Counted from the stretch's first letter, positions 37,401-50,190 are shown. The stretch: 64,000 bases of DNA from Cyclospora cayetanensis (GCF_002999335.1 NW_020312763.1:186001-250000), one strand, 5' to 3'. Notes: generated by a model from the letters alone, not told the origin. Numbers and translations are program-made.

Positions 37401-38655
37401 AACTACTACAGCAACAGCAACAGCAGCATCACCAACAGCATCACCAACTACTACAGCACCAACTACTACAGCAGCAACAGCAGCACCAACTACTACCGCA
37501 GCAACTGCTACAGCAGCAACAGCAGCTGCATCACCAGCAACAGCAACAGCAGCACCAACTACTACGGCAGCAACACGATTTAGGCTGTTCTGTTGTGCTG
37601 CCTCTTGTGGGGGCATGCTAATATGTGGGCAAGTGCCAGCGTTCCTAACGACATGTGCGCGCGTTTTTTTTTCATTTTTCATTTTTTGCTTGCTGTATTT
37701 GCTGCATGCACAGGTTATGGGTTTCACTCTAAAGGTTCAGTTTAAAAAGACAGGATTGATGGCTGGAGGCGCTTCAGTGGCGGGAGGCGTCACTCACGCC
37801 AACAGCTTTACTGCGGGATATTCAGCTTCTGCTGCCGCAGGCACTGCGTCTGTGATGACAACGCCTCTAGCGCATCCTTTCTTGCCAAGTCTTAGCTGCC
37901 CAGCTGAGCTAGGAGATTCTCCGCAGGGTACTACGAGTTCATCGGAGGCTGCGCTTGAGGAGCTTGCTGCGCATCACGGCTTCAACAGCGCAACCGTTGA
38001 GCCGATCTCCCCCGCTTCCTATGAAGCGTTCGTGGCGAGTTCTTCAGAGCCGACGCTTGAGGAGCTGCACAAGCTTGTTGCGGCTAAGCTGAAGCAGGTA
38101 GGCACTTTCAGCAAGCCTTCCCTCCATGCGCCTGCCCGCTGTGGTGCGAGGGGAGGGTTGGATGACGAAAAACCTCTTTAGATATGTACTTTGATCCCTT
38201 GCTGGAGAGCGCGACGCACGTCTTTCTACGCTTGACCACCCCACATGCGCGTCGCTCCAGAGAATGTCTTGCTTCCTCCAAACAGCGCACAAATCGATAA
38301 ACCACGACTACTATTCCACCACCTCTCTTGCAGAAACCTCCTGCGAAGTGCCCCCAACCCTTTCTTATTGTACTGGCTGGCGTATACGGGCATCTCTCTG
38401 TCGAAGTGTAGGTATTCGTTTTTGTGCAGGTACATGTATGTGTATGTGTATGTGTATGTATATTTGTGCATGTACATGTATGTATGTATATTTGTGCATG
38501 TACATGTATGTATGTATATTTGTGCATGTACATGTATGTTTGTATAGGTGTATGTGTATATTTGTGCATGTACATGTATGTGTATGTGTATGTGTGTGTA
38601 TACATTTATGTGTGTTAGAGTATGTGCTTGTCCATGTTTACGTGTATGTTCTACC

Positions 38656-38690
<35 letters not shown>

Positions 38691-38894
38691 CTGTGTGCGC
38701 ATAAATCTGAATCTTTATGTGCGTTTGTGCATTTATAATATTTACAGCTATATATGTAAGATGTGTGCTTGCGTATGTCGATAGGTGTGTATAGATATCA
38801 ATGGCTGTATCGTGTGTTGCTTGGTGGGGGAACTGTTGCAGGATCTCCGTACAGGCCGTGTTTCTGCACAGCCCTCGAGTTCGCCGTCTCAAAG

Positions 38895-38926
<32 letters not shown>

Positions 38927-39566
38927 TGCGACGCTTTGCCACTGGGAAAGCTGATCAGGGATCTCTGCATGCGCTGCAGCAGCAGCTAGGAGGAGCCGTA
39001 AGTGCTGCTGCAGCTGCTGCTGGAGGTGGTAGCAACAGCGTAGATCAGCTAGGTCCCTTGGGGATGCTTTGCTCGATCATGCAGCAGCGACAGCAGCAGC
39101 AGCAGCAGCCACAGCAGCAGCAGCACGACTCGGGGTGGATGGAGGCTGCTGCAGCGGTGCCCAGTTCGACAAACTGGATGCTGCAGCAACAAGACGCAGC
39201 GGCAGCTTTCCAGCAGATAAAGATGCAGCAACAGCCTACGCTGCTGCAGCACCAACGCAGTATGCTGCAGCAGCAGCAACAGCAGCAGCAACAGCAGCAG
39301 TCACAGAAGGCCGATCCTCCAGCTTGTCAGCTGGTGCAGCAGCGCTTCCAGCTGGCCAGTCTCTTGCTGCAAGAGGCAGCAAACATGCAGCAGCAGCAGC
39401 AACAGCAGCAGCAGCTTGATCAGCATCAGCAGCTGCTCCTGCAGCAGAATCACCCGCAACTGTTGCAGCAAGAGCAGCACCAGCTAAAGCAGGACCGACA
39501 GAGACGGCAGCAGCTCGACGCGTCTTTCTTGCTTGCCTCTCCAGCGAGTCAACAGATGATGCTGCG

Positions 39567-39608
<42 letters not shown>

Positions 39609-41855
39609 CGCCCATTGGCTGCGCAGCGGCTCCGAGCAGACGCAACAGCACGGGTATATGGGTGTTGCTGGCGAAGATGCGGAGACAACAGACGGCTCGC
39701 AGGAGAAGCTGAGGGGGGTGAGATCCGTTCACTTCGAAAACAACGATCTTGGCTGCCAAGAGGTGGGGGAGGGGGAAGGGAGGCGGCATGCGACTGGTTC
39801 CGCTGCTTTTCATTTCGTGTGATTTGCGTGCCGCCGTGTCTGCGACTCTTTCAGCGGTCCTTTGGCGATCTTTTGAGCAACCAGGGGAGTCAGCGATTGG
39901 CGAGTATGGACGGCAGCAGCAGAACTGCACTGTCGCTTGCTGCAAAAGCCGATGCTGCAGACATGCTACCTCCACAGCCGTCTGGTGTTTCGCAGCAGCA
40001 GCAGCAGCAGCTTTCCGGGGGGCCCCCCAAGACTCTTAAGACAGGGGGCCCCCAGAGTAGTCCTGAGCTCTTAGAGTTTGCTACGGCTTTGGTGCAACAT
40101 GCCTTGGAGGAAGGCGGTTCAAGTCAAAGGCAGCAGCAACAGCAGCAGATGCAAATGCAGATGCAGATGCAGCAGCACCATCATCACTCGCAGCAGCAGC
40201 AGCAGCCGCAACCGCTTCACCAATTGCTGCAGCCTTCGGCCCCTCAAAGCCTTTCCCAGGTGTGTGCTGTCGTCGATGTACGAGGGAAATGAATTTGCAT
40301 GCGTGTGTTCGACTCTCTCTCTCTTCCTCTCTGTGTAAGTGTGTGCTCTCACCATCATCAGTTGCACAGCTGAATGAGATTTGGACGCAACAGCCCATCG
40401 CGTCCTTCTTTCTTCATGAAACTTGCATTCCAAGGCAGATCGCTCCACGCTCCCACGTTCAGCGGGGGTGCTTTGCCACTTGCGGTAAAGACCACACAAA
40501 AGACTTGCGCATGCGTTCGAGTGTCTCGCACCTGCTGCAGATGCTTTACACGCCTTCTGTTCCGTCTTCCCACGACAATACGACCGAATTGCTGCAGCAG
40601 CTGCTGCTGCTGCTCTCCGAAAAAACAGCAGGGGGCACTGTCGCATCCACAGCGGCGGGAGCTGCTGCGACAAGAGTCACAGAAAAACCGCACAGTGCAG
40701 GTCTTATGGCTAGTGTACCGTATTACTAGAGGAGTGTGCGTCTATCTCGAGGATATGCCAACAAGGCAGTCCTAGCATCCGCCGCAGCAGCAGCTGCGGC
40801 GACTTCATCAGCAGCAGCAAACCAAGAGCAACAGCAGCAGCAGCAAGACTGTCTGCAGGTCTTATGCAAACCCGTTTTTTCCATGCTTCGCCGTTTGATA
40901 CTCATTCTTGGTTTATGCTTGTGCGGTTCGCGCTGCAACGTTCAGGGTGTATGTACGTAGAGGCCCATATTTTTCTCTGTTTCGTCTTTTTATGGCTCCT
41001 TAACGTGAATATGCATCTCCATGTTTGCGTGTGCTGTTTCTTTATAGCCTTCTATACACTTGCTTACTCACTCGGGAATATATATACATATATATATTTC
41101 GGCCGCGACGCCTACTCGCGTGTGTAGGAGCATGTATCTATACGTTTCTCCATGTATGTATCTATGTCTCTATATCTATGGAAGTATCCAACTCATATGT
41201 GTATGGAGCTGTGGATATGTATGTCCATCCCAATACACATATATATATATATATATTTATGTATCTTCGGCCTCGTGTATTCACGTGATGTACTCCCCCA
41301 CATGTATTTGGAGAGAGAGAGAGAGAGACAGAGAGAGACGTATGAACATGCCTATAGGGAAGTATGTGCGGAAACCTGCATGTGCGACATGTAAATGTAC
41401 ACCTCAGCAGCATGCATGCATACCTATCCATATCGACAAAATCTATCTGCACCTCTACTGCCACTACGCCTACTGCTTCTACTAATCCTGTTTCCACCAC
41501 TAAACGGCTAACAGATCTGTTCGAGGCAAGACATGTATTGTCTCTGTTTACACCGCGTCTCTGCACGTAGGAGCACCGGAAAGCTGCCCCATGTGTACCA
41601 GCAGCAGCTGCTGTCTACGGTGAGGAGAATGCGGATGCGCTCTTCTTAAGAAGGCCATTGTTTCTCTTCCGGCTGCCAAGGGGCTCTGAGGGAGAATGCG
41701 GACAGAGGCTCCAAGACAGCTGTGAAGGCTTGCCTAGAGACCTTTGTTGGGTTTTTTTCACAGCAAAGGGAAGAGACAACGAGGGAGGTGGCATTGAATA
41801 TCTAAAAGCCAATGAAGCTAACGAAAAGCGAGCGACACTGGAACAAGCGCAGTAA
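33604..41855 (+). CDS. Polyglutamine protein with one RRM RNA-binding domain, about ten exons, 1361 aa
   Basis: Probable RNA-binding regulator. Ten segments join in phase: 33604-34918, 35136-35200, 36325-36555, 36899-36985, 37714-38097, 38842-39717, 39855-40259, 40370-40700, 40752-40858 and 41571-41855. The ATG at 33604 is the first in frame. Exon 1 is Gln/Ser/Ala-rich with long CAG runs. Exons 3-5 assemble one RRM from about residue 507: RSIYVSNLP (RNP2), then HAFVQLSTLDAAFEVV (RNP1-like), then MGFTLKVQFKK (last strand). Exons 6-9 are mostly Gln with Met, His, Ala and Leu. The RRM split by phase-0 introns is the firm part. The 35136 exon and the terminal exon rest on phase alone, and another 3' end near 41648 is possible. 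The exact RRM subfamily is unclear. Confidence 0.6.
36112..36278. repeat. TACA tetranucleotide microsatellite with TGCATGCA blocks
   Basis: About 165 bp of TACA/CATA repeats interrupted by GCATGCATGCA blocks and CACGTG-like sites, in the intron just before the first RRM exon of the polyglutamine RRM gene. It reads open on both strands as Tyr-rich or Cys-rich frames, which are artefacts of the repeat. Confidence 0.85.
37205..37580. repeat. CAACAGCAGCATCACCAACTA-type minisatellite in an RRM-gene intron
   Basis: About 370 bp of CAA, CAG, ACT and ATC triplets arranged in imperfect 15-30 bp units, lying in intron 36986-37713 between the second and third RRM exons. The plus-strand frame stays open across it as an Ala/Thr tract leading into the next exon. 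The strong splice signals on both sides and the RRM fold favour its removal. Confidence 0.75.
38431..38690. repeat. TGTA minisatellite and a pure TA run
   Basis: Four copies of a roughly 24-32 bp unit containing TTTGTGCATGTACATG, followed by a TA dinucleotide run at about 38657-38688. It lies in intron 38098-38841 of the polyglutamine RRM gene. Confidence 0.8.
41077..41338. repeat. TA and GA microsatellites
   Basis: TA runs at about 41077-41099 and 41237-41257 and a GA run at 41310-41338, within the last proposed intron (40859-41570) of the polyglutamine RRM gene. Confidence 0.75.
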
Positions 41856-44320
41856 CAGACTCACACGAAACGCACTGCCGCCGCAGAGCGAGAGGGTAGA
41901 CATAGTGACCGAGACACAGCACTGCAAGAAGAGAGAGAGAGCGAACTGTGAGCGAGGCAGCGAAACACCCAGCACAGAACAGCAGGCGCATACAGAACGA
42001 GCAGGTGAAAGCGCAGAGTGCACGTGTCGGAAGCGGCGAGACATGACGGGTTTGCTGCTGCTTGTTTGACTGCTAGGATGCATTGACGCCGTTCAGAGAG
42101 AGAGAGAGCTCTGCATCCGCTAGGCAGCAGCAGCAGTATGCGCACCATCCCCAGCGGTGGGCATCACGGCAGTGAGAGGAGAAGAGACTCCGCTTAACGG
42201 CAGCAGTGCCTCCAGTTGCACTTTGTCTAGCGGGTTTTTGCTAGAAAAAACTCTCGAATGGGTACTGCTCAAAAGTGGGGGCAGCACCGGTAAATGCGGC
42301 GGCGAACGCAAGGCATGGACGTGATTATCTGAGGAGCAAGCGATGAGAAAGGGGTCTCTACAGAAGGCGCAGGAAGGTGGTCCTCCCTCTTGCTCTAATC
42401 CGACGCGATGTCATATGGGTTAAAAGAAAAGTATGAGGAAGCTTTTTGTCTTTAGGGCTCCTAGGGAGAAAAGTTACATAAGTACAGTCCATTGTATAGG
42501 TATGCATGGAGTAAAACTGCAGCTAAAACACGTGATGCGCAGAGCGAGGTCAGAATGTTCGCGTTTGCGTGTGCAGCCCCCAAGACTGCCACGTGCCTCC
42601 ACCTACATATCTACAAGAGGGCAGATAGATACCAGGAGACGCACAATAATGATTACGATATTACCTATTGCAAATGAATATGCATGTACCCGCGACGCAA
42701 CGAAGAGGTAGGAGCAGAGACACCTCCACATTCGCACTCACACTCACACACACGCATGCACAGACGGACGCGCACACCTGGACCTGCGAAGACGCGTCCA
42801 AGGGGTACCCTGCACAAATTTCCGCAAGGAGAGGGGGGAGGAGCTTCTCTTCCCTCCCCTCTCTTTGCCCGCTGCTGCTGCGACTGCTGGAGTTGTCAGC
42901 GCCAGAGCGGATCAGAACAAAGAGACAAGGACAGGGGGCGTCCGAACTGAAGGCGATGCGCTCGCCTTGCGTTGTAACGATGACGATAACCTGTTGTCTG
43001 GAGGGGGAGAAGGCCGCGTGCGATGCGGAAATGGGAGCGCTGAAGGGGAAAGAGGGGTAAGGCAGATGCGGAGAGGGGGAGAAAGAGGCGATGGGGTGTG
43101 ATATACTTGGGCTCCCGCTGTGATACCAGCAAATTTAATGGAGAAAATAAGGGGCTTGAAAGCACTGCACCAACTGCTCCTAAAGCAGCAGTACTGCAGG
43201 CGGCCCCCGTTGCACCAAATGCACATGCGAAAACTGCATGCATGGGGAAACTACTTGCGATTGCAGCGAGGAAGGAAAAACACGTGGACAGCCCTCAAGA
43301 AAAGCAAATCACGCTTGAACAGGATGCCTACAACCCCAATTGAGGGCTAGCCCTTGCCGCATGCAACCCCACAAATGCGCGCAGAGGCTGCATATACACC
43401 CAAAACACAGGCTATACATAGACTCGAACCGCGCATCATGAGCGCATGCTGAGGAGGCAGGCAGAGCTGCCAGCTGTGTTCCGCGGGACTGTCGGCCGCC
43501 GGCCGCACACTACACAATGTGTGTGAATATAGCGGCCCCTAAAGTGCATGCAGCTGATGCATGCGTTTGCATGAGCGAGGACGAGGGAGTACAGGAGGAG
43601 CTAAAGGACACACAGGCAGCAAAAGGGAAGGATGGACTGCAGTGACGGCATCTGCTGCAGGAAGGCAGCAGATGCCCTTGCTGCCTCCATTGCTGCCGTA
43701 TCACTCTTGCTAAGCCAAGCCAGGCGAGGATTTACAATGCGAAACTGCATTTAGTTCTAAGGAGAGAAGCGCAACGGTAATCGCCACTCTCTGCCGCATG
43801 CACGTGATTCCTGCGCATGGAGCAACCTGAAACCTCAAGGCACTGCTGCAGTTGCTGCTGGTGCGGTGAGGCACGGAACGCGAAGGGGTAGAGGCTCAAG
43901 CCCATGCACCTGCCCCTCTGACTGGTGGAGCAGCTGAAACGCTCGCTACATGCGCTACAACTTGTACGCTGCTGCTTCTACCTCCAGTGCTGCCTGCGCA
44001 GCGACGTCTTCCCAACGGCTTGGGGAAGGAAACAAACAAGGTTGCAGAAAAAAACGGCGCACTGCATGCTGCTGCTGCGCTTCTCTCCGCCGCTGCTTTC
44101 TCAAAGGGAAAAACCGGAGAGGCAGCACACATTGCACGCAGCAAGGCTCTGAGCCCTCGGTACTGTCGGCACTCTGTCTCTTTTCCCTGCGAGTATATCC
44201 GAGAGGCAGACAGCCCGTCCAAGAAAAATTCCAAGAGGCATCCTCTCCCGCAAGGATCGTAGGAAAGCGCTTATGTCGATAGTCTCCTCGTTGGCGTGAG
44301 CTCTTCAAGCACCAGAGGCT
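41856..44320. other. Convergent intergenic stretch with low-complexity patches
   Basis: About 2.5 kb between the 3' ends of two RNA-binding-protein genes. It includes a GA run near 42095, purine-rich patches and TGCATGCA sites near 43236 and 43551. No frame here matches a known family. A tRNA-like segment at 43404-43480 was examined and not accepted. Confidence 0.45.
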
Positions 44321-47300
44321 TTACAGAAACGGATGTTCCCTCTCTAGAGCCAACCTCGCAATGAAGCCCGGGCAGACGGAGTTGACGGCCGCGACGACTG
44401 CACAAAACACGCAAGCACGGCGACACTTGCAATGCGAAAAAGTCTGCATCGAAAGCGCCTGCAGTGCTGCCGCCGCTCCAACAGAAGAAAAGATGAGAGC
44501 AAACGCGCGGAGCGCAGGAAAAGAAAGGCGAGTTTACCTCCGTTGGGGTGTCTGAAGTGAGTCCGACGAGCGATGTCGCATTATTACCGTTCTGCACCAA
44601 GGGGACGCCACTGACACTGCTGCTGTTGTTGCCGCCGTTGCTGCCGCTGCTGCGTGTAACACGGCTGCAACGCTGCAGGGTGACAGCCCTTGATGACTTG
44701 GGAGTTCCCTTCCCTCCCTTGAGAGTCTCCCCCGCTGCAGACGCGGCAGCTGCAGCTGCGGCGGCTACTACGGCTGCGGATGTTAAGCGGCCGTGTGGAT
44801 CTCTGCCGTTGGTGTTGCTGCTGGACGCCTGCGAGGCAGTAGGGGTGCCCCCGGAAAAATCGCCATGCCCCCTGGTGCTGCTCGTGAGGTGTTTGTGCCC
44901 CTTTCTATCGACTGCCAGCTCTTCACATACGCCATGGCTTTTGCTGCTGCTGCACATGTTGCCGTCATGGGAATCCTCGTCCTTCAAGCGGAGCTCCGCC
45001 TTGAGCGCCTCGATCTCCTTCTGCATGCGGAGCATTTCCTGCATCATCCAGTGCTCCCCTTGCTGCTGCTGCAAGGGCTGCTGCACCTGTTGTTGCTGCA
45101 CCTGTTGCTGCTGCACATGTTGTTGCTGCAAGTGCTGCAGCTGTTGCTTAGTCGATGCGTGACTGCCAACACCCGAGGACGAACCAACAGAGCACGTAGT
45201 TGATGGCGTGGACGTGGCAGCAGCCGAGAAACCTCTGGAGGTGTGCGCGCCAACAGATGCTGCAGCAGAGGGCACAGTCAACGCAGCGAGCGACACAAGA
45301 CCCTCCGATGCGTTTCGCATAGACAAGGCAGACATCCGCAGATAGTCTTCAGAAGCCTCCAGCTCCAGCTGCTGCGTCTGCTGATGCCGATCCGCTGATA
45401 CTGAAGGCGAAGGGCGAGGGAAGCTCAGGCCTGTCGCAGGAGCAGCAGCAGCCACACCTTGCTGCTGCTGCTGCTCGATATAGTTTCTTCTAACACGCCG
45501 AACTGCCGAAGGTGCCCTTGCACCAGCCGAATCAGGCGTTGCCTCCGAGCGAAGGAAGCTAGAGGCTCCCGTAAAGTGTTCACATCCATGCTGCAACTGT
45601 TGCTGTTGTTGCTGCAACTGTTGCTGCAACTGTTGCTGCAAGTGTTGCTGTTCTTGCTGCAAGTGTTGCTGTTGTTGCTGCTGTTGTTGCTGGTAGCGGC
45701 GAAGCTCATCGACAGGCGAGACTGGGGAATGCGGGAGGTCCATGGAGTTTGCGCTTGCCAAGCGGCGAGGCACCGGGAGGGGAGAAGAGACTGCGATGAA
45801 GCCTGCCCCCGAAGGGAGGCTCTCTGTGACGGGGGCTGTAGGGCTGCTGATAGGTTGTACTGACACTCCAGCAGAAGCCACTGGTGCAGCTGCAACTCCC
45901 CTGTCGCTCCAGCTGCTAGCAGGATCAGGTTCCACATGCGTCTTCCCTCCCTTTAAGCCCCTTACACAGCGGCCTGTTGGTGAAGACATCATGTCAGTGC
46001 TGCCTCTGAAACCCTTCCTCCCCAGCTCGGCGAGCGCTGCAGCGGCAAACGCAAAGTCATGCTCATTGATATGCCGGAAATCAGACTGCTGTTGCTGCTT
46101 GTCCTGCTGCTGCTGCTTTTCCTGCTGCTGTTCAGACACCTGCTGGTGAAGCTCCTGGTCATGCAAGGCAGACTGCAGCAGCCCGTGCTGCTGCTGCTGG
46201 GGTTGAAGGCTCAGCTGCTCAGTCAGCTGAGGTTCCCCCCTTGACAAGAAATCTAAACTTGGATTGTAAGAGCGCCCCACACCGTGCGAGGCAGCTAAGC
46301 CGTCTATTCCTGAAGCGGACCTCGACAAGGCATCGCGGGGGAGCGACTGAAGGCGTTGCTGCTGCTGCTGCTGCAAGTGCTGCTGCTGCAAGTGCTGCTG
46401 TTGCAGCTGCAGATCGAGCAGCAGTTGCTGCTGCTGCTCCTGCAGCAACTGTTGAAGCTGTATTCCCAGTTGATGTTCCTGCAGCAGGCGTTGCTGCTCC
46501 TGACGAGACCTCTGCTGCTGCTGCAAATGCTGCTGCTGCAAATGCTGCTGCTGCAAATGCTGCTGCTGCAAATGCTGCTGCTGCAAATGCTGCTGCTGCT
46601 CGGGTTGCTGCGCGTGATCTGGCAGCAACGCCTCTTTCTGACAGGCGGCACCCTGCAGCAGCTGCCCGTGGTGCAACAGCTGCTGCTCCTGCTGCAGCAT
46701 GTGCCCTTGCTGCTGCAGAATTTCTTGCTGCAGGAGCTGCTCTTGCCGCTGCACATGGTCCTGCTGCAGCTGCCGCTGCTCCAAGCCGCTCGAGATGTAT
46801 CCTGAGCTAGAAGGGGGGCTGAGACTTTGGAGAAGATCCGATGTGGTAATCGCGAGCGAGCTGCTGAGGCTTTCACTTGAAGGGAGCGCTGGCACGTACT
46901 GCTGTTGCTGCTGTTGGTGTTGATGCTGCTGCAAGCGGTCAATGGAAGACAACCCCCCCCACGAGTCGGACTGTGGCGCGAACGGCTGTAAAGCCGCTGC
47001 TGCTGCCTCCGCCTCGGGAGAGTTGCTGCTCTGCTGCTGCTGCTGCTCCTGTTGCTGCAGCAGCAGCATAAGGGCAACAGAGGGGTCTCTACCAGCAGCA
47101 GCAAGCGCTGCTGCAGCAGCGGCAGCAGCAGCCGCCGACATCGGCCCCTGTGTCCACTGTTCATCGCGCAATGCAGTCTGTCTGCCCACAGCAGCAGCTG
47201 CAGCAGCAGCAGCCGCGGCAAACACCCCATGTGTAGCAGACATGTTGTTGCCGCTTGTACATGCAGCTGCAGCTGCAGCTGCAGCTGCCGCGGCTGGAGA

Positions 47301-50190
47301 TCGGACAGCAAGGTGCTGAAGGGATGAAGGCAGCAGATGCTCCTCTCCGTTCTTCAGCTGTATCCGCAGCTTCCTCCCTTCAACGACCTTGTCAGCTAGG
47401 GCTCTAAAAGCGGCGAGCGCGGCGTCAGTGCCGTCAAAAGAGGCAAATGCAAACCCTCTGCTGTACGTGCAGCTCTGCGCCAACAGACGGCTCTCACTGC
47501 AACTCATCAGCTGACACCCGCTACCCCCACCACTGCTTGCCGAAACATTCTTATCGGGCGCAGCAAACGGCACACGGATGCCAACAACGTGTCCAAAAGG
47601 CCCTACTAGACGCATCAACTCCAGCTCTTTCCAGCGAGCCGGGATGCCATAAAGGAAAAGATTTGCCCCTATACAACAGCGCACAAATGCCACACGCAAT
47701 TTCTGAGCTTTACAGCGCCACATGCATTCTAAAAGCTTATAAAGGACACATGCAATCTGAAAGCTTAAAACTCTATACACGCAATTCCAAAGCTTATTAA
47801 AAGGTCACATGCAACTTTGAAGCTTATTAAAACGCCACATGCAATTTGAAGCCTACAGAGCCCACATGCAATTTGAAAGCTTTATAACGCCACACACATT
47901 CAACAAAGCGAGAAGAAGGCCCCCCTTCAAGGTTTTACCGGGAGGTCCATCCTTAAGAAGGACGAATGACGTTTTCCTCGTTTGTTCTGCAACTGCCTGC
48001 GCATCGATGACGCAGATGCCGCCTTTAAGGACCACCAGCCCCTCCGTGTTGCCCCCCTTGGTGAGAGAGCGAATCACGCGTTGATGCTGCAAGAGCTGTT
48101 GCTGCTGCTTGCGGTGCCTCTGTACCTGCTGCAGTCGCTCCTGCAGCTCCTGCTGCAGCAGCGCCCGGTTAGGTCCGGGGGAGGTGCCTCCACTGCTTAT
48201 GCTCTTGCTTGTGCTGCATCTGCTTCTTCCCTTGTCTTCGTCCTCGGTAGCAGTTGAAAGCATCAGAGCACCCGAGGAGCTGCTGCTGCTGGTGCTGGCG
48301 CCTGCAGCTGGGGGGCCTTCTCCGTTGATGCAGAAAAGCTCCATGCGCGTGAGTGGCATTCGCGTTAGAGGGAAGTCTTCGGCTGCCCTGCAAGCCACTA
48401 GCGCATGCGGGGGAGCCGGCTGCGCATGACAAAGGCCGGCAACGCACCACAGACAGGGGGAAGCGGAATTATTGGGGTGTGGGCAAAACCGCATTCCTTA
48501 TTGAGTTTCAAAGACAGAACAGAAGCGGCTTCATAAGACGAGGTCAGGAGACAGAGGATCCGTTCGACAGTGTTGCAACGATTCAGGTGTCTATACAGGC
48601 ACAACGCATGTCCACGCATGTTTAAGGGCCATATCCATGCATGTACATAAATGTACATGTCCACGTATGTACACATACGTATTGCACTCATGAGCAACCC
48701 ACAGATCTCAGCACTCCAGAATGAAAGAAGGTAAGCATGAGGCATGGCCAGCCGAGGTTACAGGACGTGAGGGGGGTGTAGGCATCGTCGGAAGACGAGG
48801 CACAAGAAACGCGAGGCGCCATGAGTCGAGTTGTGCTGGCTGGCAGCGCAAGCGGGGAGGACCATCGGCAAGCAACGACCGCAAGTGTGCAAGTCACCGA
48901 AAATATTCTTCTCCCGTGGAAATGCTGTACAGCGCGGTCTGCAGCGTCTGCAGTCTCGAATCCAATATACGCAAATGCCCAAAGCCCTGACTGCGGCTGG
49001 TAATCGAGTGTACCGACAGGGCCTGCTGCTGTTGCAGCCGCCAGCAGCACATGGCGCGATATGCCTGGGGGTATATTTCCCACGAATACACGCCCCCCCG
49101 GGCGCCTCTGTTGCTGCTGCTGCTGCTGCAGAGCTTCCGGGAGAGAGGGTGACCCCAGGAGCAGCATTTGCTGCTGCTGCTGCTGCTGCTGCTGCTGTAG
49201 GGGGTGTATGTGCAGCGCTGGATCGTCAGTCTTGGCAGGAATGTGCGGCAGCGAGCTGACCGCGCTGCTCTTGGGGAAGGCAGGCGAGGAGCACGCAATG
49301 GCAGCAGCAGCAGCAGCTGATGATGATGTCGTCGTTGCTGGCAACGGCTGTGCGGTGCCTACAGCAGTGCGCAAGCCCGCTAGTCCGCGCTGCTGCAGGG
49401 GGCTACTAGCACTCGTGTTACTGCTCTCTCCAGAAAGCGAGAAGGAGGAAAGACTGCGGCAGACGACCTGCTGCGCCTCGTCTTCGAAAGGCTGCATCGG
49501 CGGAAGGCACCCGAGGGGCACACACTGTTTCAGCAGCTGCTGTTGTTGTTGAGGCTGCTGGTGTTTTTGTTGTTGCTGCTGTTGTTGAGGCTGCTGTTGT
49601 TGAGGCTGCTGCTGTTGAGGCTGCTGCTGTTGAGTACGGTTTTTCTTGGTGTTACGGTCTTTAGGAATGTCTTTCTTGACCACGGTAAGCAGTGCGTTGC
49701 CTGCAGGATCGCTTGCTGCCGCAGCCTCGGAGGCTGCACAAGACGCGCTGACTGCACTTGCTGCTGGGGAAGAAGGCTCCTCAGATTCTCTCGAGGTGCT
49801 CCGGCTGCCAGCATGCAGCGGGAGCGTGAGAGGGGGCAGCAAGTGACCCTGCTGCTGGTGCTGTTGCTGTTGGATGCCCTCTGTCACATCCAGCACTTGT
49901 TGCTGAAATTCTTGAAGGAGAGAGAAATCCAGAGTGCTGCAGCCATTCACGCAGCTGCTGGTAGAGGTGGTGGTTGTATTGTTGTCAGGCATGCTCCCGC
50001 TGCTGCTCCTGCTGCTGCTAGCGAGCCAGAAGGCTGTTGCTGCAGAGGAGGGAGGAGCAGGAGGCTGTGCCTCTGCCAGCGCAGAGGGCTCAGCAGCAGC
50101 AGCAGCAGACGCTGCGCTGGCAGCAGGTCGAGCTGCCGGGGCTGCTATCCGAGCACTTTCTGCTGTCGCTTCTGCCTTGACGAGACTCAT
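44321..50190 (-). CDS. CELF/Bruno-like RNA-binding protein with two RRMs and long polyglutamine tracts, four exons, about 1680 aa
   Basis: Probable post-transcriptional regulator that binds mRNA. Exons 50190-48898, 48419-47939, 47668-44538 and 44458-44321 join in phase. The first RRM spans about residues 366-450 with RVFVGNIPP (RNP2) and WAFAYIGFETADAADRAV (RNP1-like), split by intron 1 before its last strand, HALVACRAA. The second RRM begins where exons 2 and 3 meet: the junction creates KDGPPGANLFLYGIP, very like the GPxGANLFIYHLP entry to RRM3 of CELF proteins, followed by SRGFAFASFDGTDAA. The remaining 900 residues are Gln-rich with Ala, His and Ser runs, including a five-residue HLQQQ repeat. 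A short coiled-coil-like KEIEALKAELRLKDED lies near the C-terminus. The last small exon rests on phase and splice signals only. Confidence 0.72.
46510..46605. repeat. 15-bp repeat coding for a pentapeptide, CELF-like exon 3
   Basis: Five to six near-identical 15-bp units (CAAATGCTGCTGCTG on the plus strand) giving His-Leu-Gln-Gln-Gln on the coding strand, in the glutamine-rich C-terminal region of the CELF-like protein. Confidence 0.85.
47719..47905. repeat. 27-31 bp minisatellite filling CELF-like intron 2
   Basis: Seven diverged head-to-tail units, each starting CACATGCAA or CACGCAA or similar and containing AAGCTT (a HindIII-type palindrome in most copies). They occupy most of the intron 47669-47938 and stop at both splice sites. 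Unlike the other repeats nearby, this one is not triplet-based. Confidence 0.8.

Noticed and set aside
37147..37600. Ala/Thr-rich frame reading continuously into the exon at 37714
   Set aside because: Good splice sites at 36985 and 37714 join two RRM strands directly, so the repeat is best read as intron.
43404..43480. Minus-strand tRNA-like segment: perfect 7-bp terminal stem, a GGTTCGAGTCT B-box-like sequence, 77 bp long
   Set aside because: The T stem pairs poorly, the D arm cannot form a normal loop, and the anticodon-like loop has C where T is required. A tRNA scanner would decide; I do not call it.
46210..47330. Tandem repeats in the CELF-like exon considered as a CRISPR array
   Set aside because: The units are triplet-based coding repeats without unique spacers, in a eukaryotic gene.
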